A stretch of DNA of 64,000 nt, from NCBI GenBank assembly GCA_947359465.1, contig OX375879.1:121102557-121166556 (forward strand), read 5' to 3'. This DNA comes from Metellina segmentata. Its lineage: Eukaryota > Arthropoda > Arachnida > Araneae > Tetragnathidae. The translations under genes and the position numbers were made by a program. This document shows positions 1 through 10,456 of the stretch, piece after piece (position 1 is the first letter of the stretch; the number at the start of each line of letters is the position of its first letter). The notes beneath the pieces were generated by a model. It did not search any database. It was not told the DNA's origin and saw only the letters and a program-made list of their open reading frames with translations.

Positions 1-54
1 ACCGTCGCCAATAATCCGTTCTATTGTTCCAGTGTGACCTCTAATTAATTACAC
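1..54 (+). repeat. SINE-B 3' end fragment
   Basis: The window opens inside the shared SINE body (ACCGTCGCCAATAATCCG followed by a GTGTTGCTCCAGTG-like stretch). The head lies outside the window, so the family is assigned from the tail side only. Confidence 0.6.
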
Positions 55-136
55 TATTTACTTGAACACGATACATTTCAATTTATTGCCAAGAAGAGCC
101 TTAACAATAGAATAACAAAATACGCTGTAGGCGTTA

Positions 137-434
137 AAGTAGGCATGTAGTTGAATTTACTGGAGCAACACAAAGGGCTATTGATCAAAGTCCGGTATCC
201 ACCCCGAAAGGAATAAATGGACAATAATTTGTAATTTGAAACATGGTCAGATGACTAAGTCAACACCTGATTACCACCCCACTCTCCAAACTCCCACATC
301 ACACCAACGTGAGGATATTATAAGCCCGACGGATTTAACGTGCACCAGCCCCCGCATACACGACGGTCTTTAGCTGGACGGTGTATCGAACTCTCAACCT
401 TCCGTTTGCTTTTATAACTAGGCTACCGTTGCCC
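137..434 (-). repeat. SINE-B, diverged, antisense
   Basis: Reads as the reverse complement of SINE-B: tail side first, then the GGTCAGATGA segment, the body, and a decayed tRNA-like head at the right end. Many substitutions and no visible target duplication make it an old copy. Confidence 0.6.
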
Positions 435-689
435 TTGTTCAGAGAGCAACAAGTTGTACCTCTTAAAACGTTCTTTTAGAAAAATATTCAGTGGGTGTTA
501 AAAAGAGGGATCTTTATCAAGAAAGGAAACTTAACCTGCGTCGTTTTACTTCTGAAGTTTGGAAAACTCATTCAAGAAGTTGACGCTTGCAATCACGATA
601 CTCTGGAAATTTTAACTGCCTTCATGGGTGACGTAACATCCATGTACGCCAAAAACCCGGTATTCTCTGTTAAAAGAATCGTGGAAGTC
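435..689. other. unique AT-rich spacer
   Basis: Short open frames here (about 69 codons) show no recognisable domain and end inside the neighbouring SINE. I see no gene. Confidence 0.4.
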
Positions 690-968
690 TGTTTGGAAGA
701 GTAGCGTGTTAGCTACCCGAGGGTTACGAGTTCGAAACTCCATCCAACCAAAATGCCGTCGTGTACATTGGAGCTTGAGTACAATCTGTAAGGGCCTCAA
801 GCGTCCTCACGTTGGCTTAGTGTGGAAGTTTAAAGAGTGGGGTGCCAGTTCATGTGTTGACCGTGGCTCACTGTGACGAGGTGTTGTTCTCGGATCTTTC
901 TCTTTGGTATGAATCCCGGACCGTCGGTAATGTTGTGTTGCTTCAGTGTGACTAAAATTCAACTACCT
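690..968 (+). repeat. SINE-B
   Basis: The head contains the GAGTTCGAAACTC B box and CCATCCAACCAAA, followed by the shared body and an ACCTACAC-type tail. The 5' start is indistinct. Confidence 0.65.
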
Positions 969-1424
969 ACACCCCGCCCAAAAAATAATTTAAATAAAAA
1001 CAAATGTGTCAAAAAAATATTTATAGCCTGAGCCAGCTTTTAAAATAAATCTCAGTGAAAGGTCAGTTTCAATTTTAACGTGCTTGATATTCACCTCAAA
1101 ACGCAACCAGGAAGTACTGATTGCCGATTTTGTAACCTTAAATGGCACTTTTCTAGTATTGGTTAATGGGGTTGTTTGTCATTCGCAGTGAGTATCTCAA
1201 TACACTCTACTTCCCTGCCCCCTGCTTCGTACTGATGCTAGCACCCAGTCGAGATAATACGTGCAGTGAGTCTTTACGCATATCCTTCTCTACTGCATTT
1301 TCCTCTTTTATTCAAGACTGTGATCAAGCTAAAAGAAAGCTCTTGAAATGCAGCAATGTGAAAATCGTCTTATGAAATGGAATGAGAATGGTCCTCAGCA
1401 GAGATTTCTCTCCCACAAGCTTTC
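969..1424. other. unique sequence, no gene seen
   Basis: AT-rich, with a 69-codon open frame at 1166-1375 that has no recognisable domain and no gene-like context. I see nothing else here. Confidence 0.4.
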
Positions 1425-1793
1425 GCCGACCTACCGGTCTGGTGGTTAAGATATTAGCCTCAATATTGGAAGGTTCCTGGTTCGAATCCGGATCAGGGCA
1501 TGGATATTTGCATGCGTATGCTGTAGAGGCGGCTGGTGCACCTTAAATCTGTCGTGGCCGAAAGTCCTCACCTTGGGTTGGTGTGTGTCAGCTCAGGTGT
1601 TGCCTCGTCATCTGACCGTGGTTACGAATGACGTGGTGTTGTCCTCGGATCTTCCTCTTGGTGCAAGCTCATGTGTTGAATTCGTCTTCAAAGTGTCGAG
1701 GTGTTGTCCTCGGAAATTTTCCTTCGAGATGGATCCCAGACCCGTTGCCAACTGTCCCTTCTATTGCTGTAGTGTGATTTAAATTCAACTACC
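1425..1793 (+). repeat. SINE-A, older subfamily, partly duplicated body
   Basis: Starts GCCGACCTACCGGTCTGG with an A box GTGGTTAAG and B box GGTTCGAATCC. The GTGTTGTCCTCGGA body segment appears twice, so part of the body was duplicated. The GGTCTGG head and ACGTGG body mark the older SINE-A type. Confidence 0.8.
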
Positions 1794-1845
1794 ATCTTTT
1801 ATCGTCCAGGTATCAATGATACCCAACGCTAATTGTCTTTGTACG

Positions 1846-2245
1846 GAGGTAATGGTAATGGTAATTTTAGTTAACGTCGAATTAGAGCAACACGACGGGA
1901 TATTGACGACTATCCGGGTAATGGTAATTTTTAGTTAACGTCATTACTAGAGCAACACAATGGGCTATTGACGACGGTCCGGGATCAGTCCCTTAAGGGA
2001 AAGATATGAAGACAATACCTCGTAATTTTGAACCGCGGTCAGATAACGAAGCAACACCTGAGATGGCACCCCACTCTCCAAACTTCCACTCCAATCCAAC
2101 GTGAGGACTTTCGGCCACGACAGATTTAAGGTGTACCAGCCGCCTCTACACCATACGCTTACAAAAATCCATGCCCAACCAGATTCGAACCAGGAACCTT
2201 CCGATCTAGAGGCTAGCACCTTAACCACTATACCGGTTGGTCGGC
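1846..2245 (-). repeat. SINE-A, young subfamily, antisense, with extra 3' piece
   Basis: An antisense SINE-A from 1919 ends in CCGGTTGGTCGGC. It is preceded by an extra 70-bp tail-proximal piece (1846-1916), so the tail end is duplicated. The AGTCCCTTAAGGGAAAGAT segment marks the young subfamily. The antisense reading frame across it is spurious. Confidence 0.8.
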
Positions 2246-2252
2246 TTTATAC

Positions 2253-2369
2253 AGTAATTTTAGTTAACGCCGTACTGGAGCAACACAACGGGCTATTGAC
2301 GACGGTCCGGGATCAGTCCCTTAAGGGAAAGATCCGAGGACAACACCTCGTAATTTTGTACCACGGTCC
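2253..2369 (-). repeat. 5'-truncated SINE-A with 10-bp target duplication
   Basis: Only the 3' half of SINE-A is present. It is flanked by GGCTTTATAC at 2243-2252 and again at 2370-2379. A 5'-truncated insert with a target duplication is the usual outcome of LINE-driven target-primed reverse transcription. Confidence 0.75.
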
Positions 2370-2527
2370 GGCTTTATACGGAGGAATTAAACACGCGTAC
2401 AGCTATCTCCCTTGCAGACATATTCACAAGTCTCGAGTTAATTCGAGGATCAGTTAATCCGTGGGTCAGAGTTAAATAATGGATCATCAAGAACCGCATT
2501 TTTTCTTTAACGGGAAGGGGGTTGGGG

Positions 2528-2860
2528 GAGTAATGGTAACTTTTAGTTAACGTCGTACTAGAGCAACACAACGGGCTATTGACGACGGTCCGGGATCAGT
2601 CCCTTAAGGGAAAAAGATCCGAGGACAACACCTCGTAATTTTGAACCACGGTCAGATGACGAAGCAACACCTGAGCTGGCACCCCACTCTCCAAACTTCC
2701 ACGCCAACCCAACGTGAGGACTTTCGGCCACGACAGATTTAAGGTGCACCAGCCGCCTCTACACCATACGCTTACAAACATTCATTCCCGGACCCGGATT
2801 CGAACCAGGAACCTTCCGATCTAGAGGCTAACACCTTAACCACTATACCGGTTGGTCGGC
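2528..2860 (-). repeat. SINE-A, young subfamily, full length, antisense
   Basis: Runs from the TAATGGTAAC tail to the GGTTGGTCGGC head with few differences from the other young copies. Directly followed by a run of about ten G. Confidence 0.85.
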
Positions 2861-3240
2861 GGGGGGGGGGTTAAGTGATCCAAAGATTAAAGTGGTACGC
2901 TCGCTGTGATTGGCTACTACCGTCTCCTCACGATCACGTGATATTGTTTACATTTGTTACGACTCCCAAATCTGCATTGATATTGATCAAGCACGTACTT
3001 CACCGGTAGAATTGATTCCAAATTGTGATTTAAAAGAACGCATACGACATTCTCTTGTTTATTTTCCAGCTAACTTGTAAATAGATTAATGTTTAATATC
3101 AATAAATTTTTCTATTCGAACCTTGAGAAACCGGTGTGTTGCTCACCCAGTATTAACATTCGTTCTCTCATTGGGTTCTACTCTGGCGAGCCAGAATATA
3201 GTTCAAACCCGAACACATTTGGGCATATCTATTTTACTAG
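2861..3240. other. unique sequence, no gene seen
   Basis: Begins with a G-run, then AT-rich DNA. The 65-codon frame at 3089-3286 runs into the dispersed repeat and is not gene-like. Confidence 0.4.
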
Positions 3241-3840
3241 GAGGCTTCGCCCCCTGCTTGTTTACGCTCGCCAAGAATGGTATTAAGCTGTAGATGTAGA
3301 TTGAACAAAAAGTAGCGAAAATATCCAAAGATTCCGAATTTTGTGTGACCAACTTTTGATCGCATCGAACTTATTTATATTAACCAGTTTAAAAAATAAC
3401 TATACCGTAAGAAAGAGTACATTCTGAGGTATACTGCGATATTTTTAAAATTAAAAACTAATAGTAATAAGATATAGATATGACAGTTTTTTAAAAAAGT
3501 AACAAAAAAGTCCCGATTTTTCCCAAATTTCAAAAAAAATATTATCAAAAACCAAATTGAAATTTCGAAAAAACTCGAAGAGCTGCAAAAAAGTATGAAA
3601 ATTTGTATGTGTTTTGCTCACTCGCGGAAGAAATTTCGCTTTTCAAACTTTGACATTTAATAAACCCTAAACTAATAGCCGCACCGGAAAAAAAAATCTT
3701 AATAATTGTCCAGGGAACACGATGAAGAACAACCAATGTTAATTTCATATTTTTCTGATCCGAACTTTCTAGGGAAACCGTCTAAGAATATAGCTAAATA
3801 GTACAGTTTTCAATCCTGCGGCTGCGGTAACTTTTTTTTA
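3241..3840 (+). repeat. dispersed repeat R1 (first copy) with GC-rich hairpin at its left end
   Basis: From CGAAAATATCCAAAGATTCC (3316) to CCTGCGGCTGCGGTAAC this matches 22424-22855 almost base for base, apart from about 100 extra bases (3590-3710) here. Both copies carry, 60-80 bp upstream, a hairpin-like GGCTTCGCCCCC followed by a TGCTTG/ACGCTCGCC motif that also occurs at 5729. No coding capacity or terminal inverted repeats were found, so the class is unknown. Confidence 0.7.
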
Positions 3841-4690
3841 TTATAGTGAGATAGAAAATGAAATCCCGTTCTTGTTCCGATTCAAATAGGATCAGTTGAA
3901 TGCGCGTCGTCGCAAGACTACTGTAATTTAGCACAAAATGAAGTGTGTCGTCCACTTTGTTTCGCTTGCATCTTTCGCAAAAAGATAGCACTCCGCACGC
4001 GTAACACTCAACCGAGAGTTAATTCGCCGATATCAAAATGTAACACGGTCCAAGCAATGTGAATAGTTTTTGCCGAAAACCCGGGGATTATCGTTGATCC
4101 ACGAGTTAACTCGGACTTGTGAATACGGCCGTAAAAGGTTACATTTGCAATAGCGTTTCGTGCGAGGCATTTGTAGCAAAAACTTTTGATTCATTTAAAA
4201 GTTTTCTCTCGATCGATCTCTCTTTTATTTTTAAACATTGATATGGTTTCTTTTCTCAGAAACAGTTACGAGTCGGAGCACGTATTTTGCTCAATTCAAG
4301 GGCAAGCATCGAAAACCACGAAGCCTCGAAGATGAAATTGATTTAACATTTTAAAGCAGCAGTCATGAGATTCCGTGGTTTTCGTTCAAGTCGTCGGTAT
4401 AAAGCAGAAGCTCATTGACTGTCAAAACTTTTTTTTTACAGCAGATGTTTATAGGGAAAAAATAAATAAGCACTTGCTTGCGTGAGCTATATTTTTGTTC
4501 AAACATATGGCGACTTGGATGGTGTATTTCTCATTCCGAAAATAAGCATTTAGAGTCAAAAACACATTTCTGAAAAATGTAAGTTAATTAGTTTCTGCTC
4601 CGATTTACAAGTGCTAAACTAGAACTATTGAAACTATTTTGCTTTTAGAATTTTTTTCGAAAAAGAAAAATATCTGGTGTTTCCATGTTT
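3841..4690. other. AT-rich unique sequence, no gene seen
   Basis: Homopolymer-rich DNA with only short frames. No repeat shared with the rest of the window and no recognisable coding region. Confidence 0.4.
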
Positions 4691-4696
4691 GTAGTG

Positions 4697-5372
4697 GTCA
4701 GCGGAGGCCCACTACAAACATGCCCGCTTGGAAAAGTAACGGATTAGCATTCGGAGGGGTGCGAGTTCGAATCCAACCAACACCGTCGTGTACAAAGGGG
4801 GCAGGTGCACATTTCATCTGTCGTGGCCTTAATTGTCCTCACGTTGGCGTGGTAATTAAAAAATAATGGTAATGGTAATTTTAGTTAACGTCGTACAAGA
4901 GCAACACAACGGGCTATTGACGACGGTCCGGGATCAGTCCCTCGAGGGAAAGATCCGAGGACAACACCTCGTAATTTTGAACCACGGTCAGATGACGAAG
5001 CAACACCTGAGCTGGCACCCACTCTCCAAACTTCCACGCCAACCCAACGTGAGGACTTTCGGCCACGACAGATTTAAGGTGCACCAGCCGATTCTACACC
5101 ATACGCTTACAAACATCCATGCCCGTACCCGGATTCGAACCAGGAACCTTCCTATCTATAGGCTAACACCTTAACCACTATACCGGTTTGTCGGCTCACG
5201 TTGGCGTGGAAGTTTGAAGAGTGGGGTGCCAGCTCAAGTGTTGCCTCGCCAACTGACCGGGGTTCAAAATGACGTGGTGTTGTCCTTAGATCTTTCTCTT
5301 GAGGATTGATCTCGGACCGTCGTCAATAGCCCGTTGTGTTGCTCCAGTACGACGTTAATAAAAATACCTACT
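4697..5372 (+). repeat. SINE-B interrupted by a SINE-A
   Basis: The head and first half of SINE-B lie at 4697-4852 and the second half resumes at 5197. The resumed part repeats CACGTTGGCGTGG (4840-4852 and 5197-5209), which is the 13-bp duplication made by the nested SINE-A. Ends in an AAAATACCTAC tail. Confidence 0.85.
4853..5196 (-). repeat. SINE-A nested in SINE-B, antisense
   Basis: Full-length SINE-A from a TAATGGTAATGG tail to CCGGTTTGTCGGC. Flanked by the exact 13-bp duplication CACGTTGGCGTGG, so it is a clean late insertion into an older SINE-B. The open frames inside read antisense SINE and are not genes. Confidence 0.85.
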
Positions 5373-5728
5373 GTCTGTAGCCGCCTAACTTGTCAAGGCA
5401 GCGTAGTTGAAGAGTAACGGATTGGAGCAACCGAAGATTTGCGAAGTTGAGGTTAATTAAGAAATACCAATACTAGTACTAATCCAGAGTAATATGTCGA
5501 CCACTGGCAAATAATATAACTTTTGCGTGTTAAATATTACGTAGTTGAGATAGTTTTGCTAGTTAGGTTTTGAATGCGATTTAATAAGTATATACGTATA
5601 CTGAAGCATCAGTTGTGTCTATGAGGCTCAATGTGAGGATAAGAACTCTGTTGATCCCCATTACTTCCCTTCGGATTACGTTTCAGGCATTCCGAAGTAG
5701 GATTACTACAGAAAATATCAAACAACTA
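5373..5728. other. unique sequence, no gene seen
   Basis: AT-rich DNA without a recognisable frame or repeat. Confidence 0.35.
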
Positions 5729-5856
5729 GGGGGCTCCGCCCCCTGCTCGCTATCGCTCGTCAACCCCAGATGATTGCTACGCAATCATATTTAGTTCACT
5801 TTACGAACTATACTTTTCAACAATGAGGGGGAGGGGATTGCTTCACAATCCATCCC
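5729..5856. repeat. array of consecutive small hairpins
   Basis: Four inverted repeats follow each other. GGGGG-CTCCG-CCCCC lies at 5729-5743. TGATTGC-TAC-GCAATCA lies at 5771-5787. TAGTTC-ACTTTAC-GAACTA lies at 5792-5810. GGATTG-CTTCA-CAATCC lies near 5835-5851. The first hairpin and the GCTCGC...CGCTCG stretch after it match the left ends of the dispersed repeat at 3241 and 22365. Function unknown. Confidence 0.65.
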
Positions 5857-5948
5857 CATATGGATCGCTGCTGGAATGATCCCGGACCTCTAGTACGACA
5901 TTAATTAAAGGTTCCCTTCCCTTCCGAGTAACGGAAAATTTTTTTCAT

Positions 5949-6236
5949 CACGGCTATTGACGACGGTCCAGAATCAGTCCCTTAAGGGTAAGATTCGAGG
6001 ACAACACCTTGTAATTTTGAACCACGGTCAGATGACGAAGCAACACCTGAGCTGGCACCCCACTCTCCAAACTTCCACGCCAACCCAACGTGAGGACTTT
6101 CGGCCACGACAGATTTAAGGTGCACCAGCCGCCTCTACACCATACGTTTACAAACATCCATGCCCGGACCCGGATTCGAACCAGGAACCTTCCGATCTAG
6201 AGGCTAACACCTTAACCACTATACCGGTTGGTCGGC
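5949..6236 (-). repeat. SINE-A, young, tail end missing, antisense
   Basis: Starts mid-body at ACGGCTATTGACGACGG and runs to GGTTGGTCGGC. The tail and last 40 bp are absent. Confidence 0.8.
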
Positions 6237-6640
6237 AGGTGACCTATGGATGAAAGAGAACAGTGGACCAAAAATGTTTAAAGGGCTATTCTGAAAAAAA
6301 CCTTTTCTTCTGTCCCTCCACTGTCAATTTTCTGGCGAGTTCATTTTCCGTCCTTGTGAAGCATACAAATGAATTCTGATTGCATTCTCTGAAGGTGAAA
6401 CACACTCTATTCGAGGAGCTAGCATGCGAGGTAGAGCACGATGACCACAACTGATGTATCATTTCCGCAGGCATCGCGTGTGGGGCAGAACTGCGGACGC
6501 TATTAATACCTGGAAATCGAATTCTCGGCCACCCACCCATTTCTCAGCACTCGGCTCCCTCAGAGATCAAACCGTAAAAGGTGGTCGGTTCTTAATGGCG
6601 AGAGCCGTATCTAGCCAAGCAATGTTTTTCTGTCTAGAAA
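6237..6640. other. unique sequence with one antisense frame of 84 codons
   Basis: An antisense frame at 6286-6540 and a sense frame at 6454-6840 overlap. Neither shows a domain I recognise, and the sense frame runs into SINE sequence. Both are probably non-coding. Confidence 0.3.
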
Positions 6641-7262
6641 ATGGGCACTCACGAGGAAGTTTCTATATAATTTTTGGTGGGAAAGGGTATTGGAAGGGTA
6701 ACGGACTAGTGTACGAGTGCTTCGTGTTTGATACCCGATATAACCAAAGACCAACATGTGTGCGAAGACGTTACATTTTCTGGTCATCTGAGGGCACGTT
6801 ACATTTTTCAGCTGAAGACTTTCGGCCACGACAGATTTAAGGTACACCAGCCGCCTCTATACCATACGCTTACAAACATTCATGCACGGACCCGGATTCG
6901 AACCAGAAGGGGCAACCATGGGGAGGTCATTTGAGGGCACGTTAGATTTTTCGTGCCCTGAGATGGAGGTCATCTCAGGACATGCCACCTCCCCAGGGCG
7001 TGATGTGGAAGTTTGGAGGGTGGGGAGCCAGGTCAGGCCCTTTCCCTTTCGGACTGATCTCGGACCGTTGCCAATAGCCAATTGTGTTGCTGTAGTGAAA
7101 CGATCATTTGAAAAAAAAAAAAACTACATACTCTTCACAATCCAGGTGTTATCTCGTCATCCGATCGTGGCTCAAAATCTCGTGGTGCTGCTCTCGGATG
7201 AGGGTTGATCACAGACCTCTGTCAATTGCCCGTTCAGCTGTTCCAGTGTGACGTTAATTGAA
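6640..7262. repeat. mosaic of SINE-A and SINE-B fragments
   Basis: A SINE-B head fragment (GGAAGGGTAACGGACTAG, about 6690) is followed by an antisense SINE-A middle (6813-6905, CTTTCGGCCACGACAG). Sense body pieces follow at 6960-7090 and 7142-7262. Junctions are abrupt, suggesting repeated insertion and recombination. Confidence 0.6.
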
Positions 7263-7292
7263 ATACGTTCGTTAGAATCTGCTTCGATTCCG

Positions 7293-7465
7293 TAGGGTTG
7301 GTGTGGAAGAGTGGGGTGCCAGCTCAGGTGTTGCCTTCTCATCTGACCGTGGTTCAAAATGACGTGGTGTTGTCCTCAAATCTTTCCCTTAGGGGATTGA
7401 TCCCAGAATGTTGTTAATATCCCGTTGCTCCAGTACGATGGTAATTAAAAAATTACCAATTACTG
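7293..7465 (+). repeat. SINE 3' half
   Basis: Starts in the shared body (GGGTTGGTGTGGAAG) and ends in an AAAAATTACCAATTAC tail of SINE-A type. The head is missing. Confidence 0.65.
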
Positions 7466-7770
7466 GTTCGATTCACGTAAATTATTCTGAGAATATTTCC
7501 CTCTTTGTCAGTAACAATTCCCTTGCGTTTACATGTCGATTTACTTTGCCTCGTAGGTGCTGCGTTTGACACTGCTTGGCCAATCTTGGCCCCTGCGCCA
7601 TGAAACCCAAACAAACAATCCTTCAAATTACGGGTTTGGTTGGCAGATTGGGTTTTAATGAACGTAATTTTGACTATGCAGCGCCTAACACAGGACAGAC
7701 AGCATCACTTCAAAGCACGAGAGGATTAAATTTATACATCAAACTCGTTATTTGACCTTCAAACCCTAAA

Positions 7771-7905
7771 ATGGCTAATTTTAACTCGGATTCTGTCTTC
7801 TCAATTGCCTTCCCTAAGTTTGGCGATTTCAATTACTCTACGTGGAAGGTTGATATGAAAGTGATCAGTATGGATAGAGAGGAAGCTGAGAATTTATTAC
7901 GATAA
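7771..7905 (+). pseudogene. Copia gag N-terminus remnant
   Basis: A 44-codon frame starting ATGGCTAATTTT contains FPKFGDFNYSTWKVDMKV, the hallmark start of Ty1/copia Gag (xNYxxWKxxM). It ends at TAA (7903-7905), far short of a Gag protein. A homologous start (NYATWKTDTKVFLMDR) lies on the other strand at 10269. The following Copia pieces are inverted relative to this one, so the element is rearranged. Confidence 0.65.
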
Positions 7906-7984
7906 TTTATTGGAGAAAAAAAAAAGCCCAGCTTTTTCTGAGAACCGAGAACGAATATTTATTATAACTATTATAAATAATCAT

Positions 7985-8400
7985 TTTGTCAATTACCCAT
8001 TTAATTTGGTTTTCAACGCATCTTTTAGAGTCGCAATCGAATTTCTATTTCTATCTAAAATTGTAAATGGAATATCACCCATGCATAACACATCAAAGGT
8101 GGTGTCCCTGTCTCCGACTAGGATTTTCTGAAGTGGCAGTTCTTTGAATGTCGTAAACATCTCACATTCGTTACAGAAATGAACAGTTGTAGGAGATTCA
8201 ATAACCAACTACTCCAGTCTTTTATTTTGAAAACTTGCATGCCTAGGCAAGTTTAGGACCAGTTTTTGATTGTTCTCCATGCACAATTCTTCTCCAGGTT
8301 TCTGCTGATAGCGTTTCTTACAACATTTCGACTCCTGATGTCCAGTCTCTTAGCAGTAATTGCAAAAGGGTCGCCGCCCCATGCGACTAACCGTTAACCT
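7985..8400 (-). pseudogene. Copia zinc knuckle and protease-region remnant
   Basis: Reading leftwards, a CCHC zinc knuckle (CNYC, a stop, TGHQESKC) near 8385-8320 is followed by HFCNECEMFTTFKELPLQ, ILVGDRDTTFDVLCMGDIPF and ATLKDALKTKLNG. This matches the order zinc knuckle then protease-downstream region of Ty1/copia Pol. In-frame stops and a frame change make it dead. It lies opposite in strand to the gag start at 7771. Confidence 0.65.
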
Positions 8401-8519
8401 TCTAGGGCTTGAATGAATTATTTTTGGGTCCATTACTCATCTGCTGTGATCAGGAGTAGATGTCTCTGTTTCTCCTTGTACACTACAATAAAACAATCGA
8501 CGCCAAAAAAAAGTACGTA

Positions 8520-9600
8520 AGAATTACAGTGGTGCCTGGCTCTATCCACTTGGAACGGCGCTGACAGGGGACGTAGAGTCTTTAGTGACGAGTCCCGTTT
8601 CCAGTCTGGAACGAGGATGCGATATCGACAGCAAAACATCGATGTTCAAATTAAAACATCAATGTTGATAATCGCCCAAAAATCATCAATGTTTTGAAAA
8701 AATCAGTGTATTTAAACTCCCCCCCCCATTTCTTAAAACTGGTTTAGCAACCTCAAACATTAATGTTCGACAAGGGGGGGGGGAAATTTAATTTGTCATT
8801 TACCGTGTTTATTTGTTAACTCAAAACAAAGTACAAATAAACAATTAACAAATCTTTTATTTTCAAATTGAATAATATAAAAGAAAATAATATTTACAAC
8901 AATTTGACAAAGGTTCTACTAACTATAAGTGTATTTAGGTAGGTTTATAGTATTATTAGGTATAGTTAGGTATTACAAACATCGATGTTTTTTATAAAAC
9001 ATCGATGTTTGTAATACCTATGTTTTTTATAAAACATCGATGTTTTGAAACATCGACATCGATGTCGCATCCTTAGTTTGGAGACGTCCAGGGCAGCGTG
9101 GGGATACTGCTCTTACTATCGCACGCCACATATGCCCACAACAGGGCGTTAGGATCTAGGGTGCCATCTCCTTTGATAGGCCCTTTGGTAATCATTTCGG
9201 GCACACTTACAGCACAGCGGTACGTAGACGACATTCCACGACCGGTTGTGTTACCTTTCCTTTTGAGACACCCCGGACTTACTTTTCAACAAGTTAATGT
9301 CCGGCCGCACACAGCACGTGTTGCTATAAATCGTCCTCAAGCTTTCCCAACACTTCCTTGGCCAGCTAGATCTCTAATCTCTCTCCCATTGAGCACATTT
9401 GGGATGTTATGAGAAGGCGATTGCAACCATCCCGGAATGTTGACCCTTTTGCTTGACAGTTGTAGACGGCAAGAAATTCCACAGGACACCATCTGGGAAC
9501 TTTTTCAGTCTATGCCACTCCGAGTGACGCATACAGGCCAGAGGCGGACCTTAATGACTTCCTCCCTTTGAAACGGTCAAACTCTGAAATAAATCATTCA
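8520..9600 (+). pseudogene. Tc1-like transposase remnant, split by a hAT MITE
   Basis: The catalytic half of a Tc1/mariner transposase. FSDESRF carries the first catalytic Asp just left of the MITE at 8611-9074. After it come a GAIS-like stretch, SGTLTAQRYVDDI and FQQVNVRPHTARV. The second catalytic Asp is lost there (VN in place of DN). A frameshift follows PWPARS before the IE..IWDVMRRRLQP region, and the C-terminus is near 9571. The N-terminal DNA-binding domain was not found. Confidence 0.7.
8611..9074. mobile_element. hAT-type MITE (ATCGATGT family), 464 bp
   Basis: The ends are inverted repeats of GGATGCGAYATCGA, and the inside is rich in AACATCGATGTT palindromes. Flanks are AGTCTGGA (8603-8610) and AGTTTGGA (9075-9082), a 7/8 match for an 8-bp hAT target duplication, and removing the MITE rejoins the Tc1 frame. 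A second copy of nearly the same length lies at 25953-26417. It has no coding capacity. Confidence 0.8.
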
Positions 9601-9839
9601 TTTGGTCTGAAATGTTAGGGTCTGAAACGTTTGTTTTTCTATGCATGTTTTTCACAGCCACCCATTTTTATAGCAATGGGACACCTCCTTATAAGTGCAT
9701 CGATTTGTTTTGTTATAGAGCGTATATAGGAGACTTGCTTCTAATAACATAAGCATCGGGAATGATACTCGAGTTTTTGCTTTCACCCTTTCGCTTTAGC
9801 TTCTCTTATCAAAGTAGAAGTATCTAAGAGGACTGGGAT
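9601..9839. other. no gene seen
   Basis: Probably holds the 3' end of the Tc1 copy (up to about 9700) and an unassigned stretch before the Copia remnant. No terminal repeat could be fixed. Confidence 0.35.
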
Positions 9840-10269
9840 TTAGAAGCCACATTCTTTGACATGCAAATGTTTCTCGTGCACTCTTTTGGCAAAATATTGC
9901 AATGGATTCATCCTCCGGCTGATAGCGGGTTGAAAAGAAATCATCCACAAGATCTACAAATCGAGTTCCATATGTTGTGGTTCATAGCTAATCATCAAAA
10001 TATCCCTAGTTTCTTTACCGTCCTCAGTAGATGAAATCAAAACTTGATATTTTCTATCTATTCTGGTAGATTGTCGTGTATACTCTCTGCCTTCTCCAAA
10101 TATAGTTTCTTTTTCCTGTTCTGGAACGTCTTCCATTAATGGTATTTCTTTTCCTGATAAATTACCAGCAGTTACGGTCCATTAGAAATACCTTCGTATC
10201 CGTTTTCCACGTGGCATAGTTGAAGTTTAACACAACTTCGGGAAAGAAAAAAGCTTCTTGAGTCGCCAT
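9840..10269 (-). pseudogene. internally deleted Copia remnant
   Basis: Reading leftwards from ATG at 10267-10269, a 35-codon Gag start (FFFPEVVLNFNYATWKTDTK, MDRNCW) ends at TAA 10162-10164. An acidic 60-codon frame at 10136-9954 follows, resembling the linker between integrase and reverse transcriptase. Then a FAKRVHEKHLHVKECGF-like stretch resembles the Pol C-terminus. Most of gag and pol between these parts is absent. The linker and C-terminal matches are weaker than the Gag match. Confidence 0.55.
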
Positions 10270-10456
10270 CACACTGAATATCGGTAGTGGCAACATTCAA
10301 ATTTCGAGTTTAATATGTAACAGCGAGTTGGAGCGCTTTAGCTCCAGATAGCAAAGTTTAGTTTAAGCTTAAAGTTAAGACCCACGATCATTGTTTGCTT
10401 TTGACAGAGATTAGGACGTAAGGATAATCAAGTTAACGAGGCATTAATAACATCAG
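10270..10456 (-). other. possible Copia leader/LTR
   Basis: Immediately upstream of the Gag start on the minus strand. No second LTR was found to compare, so this is a positional guess. Confidence 0.25.

Noticed and set aside
6286..6540. 84-codon antisense frame
   Set aside because: No recognised motif and an overlapping plus-strand frame; not distinguishable from chance.
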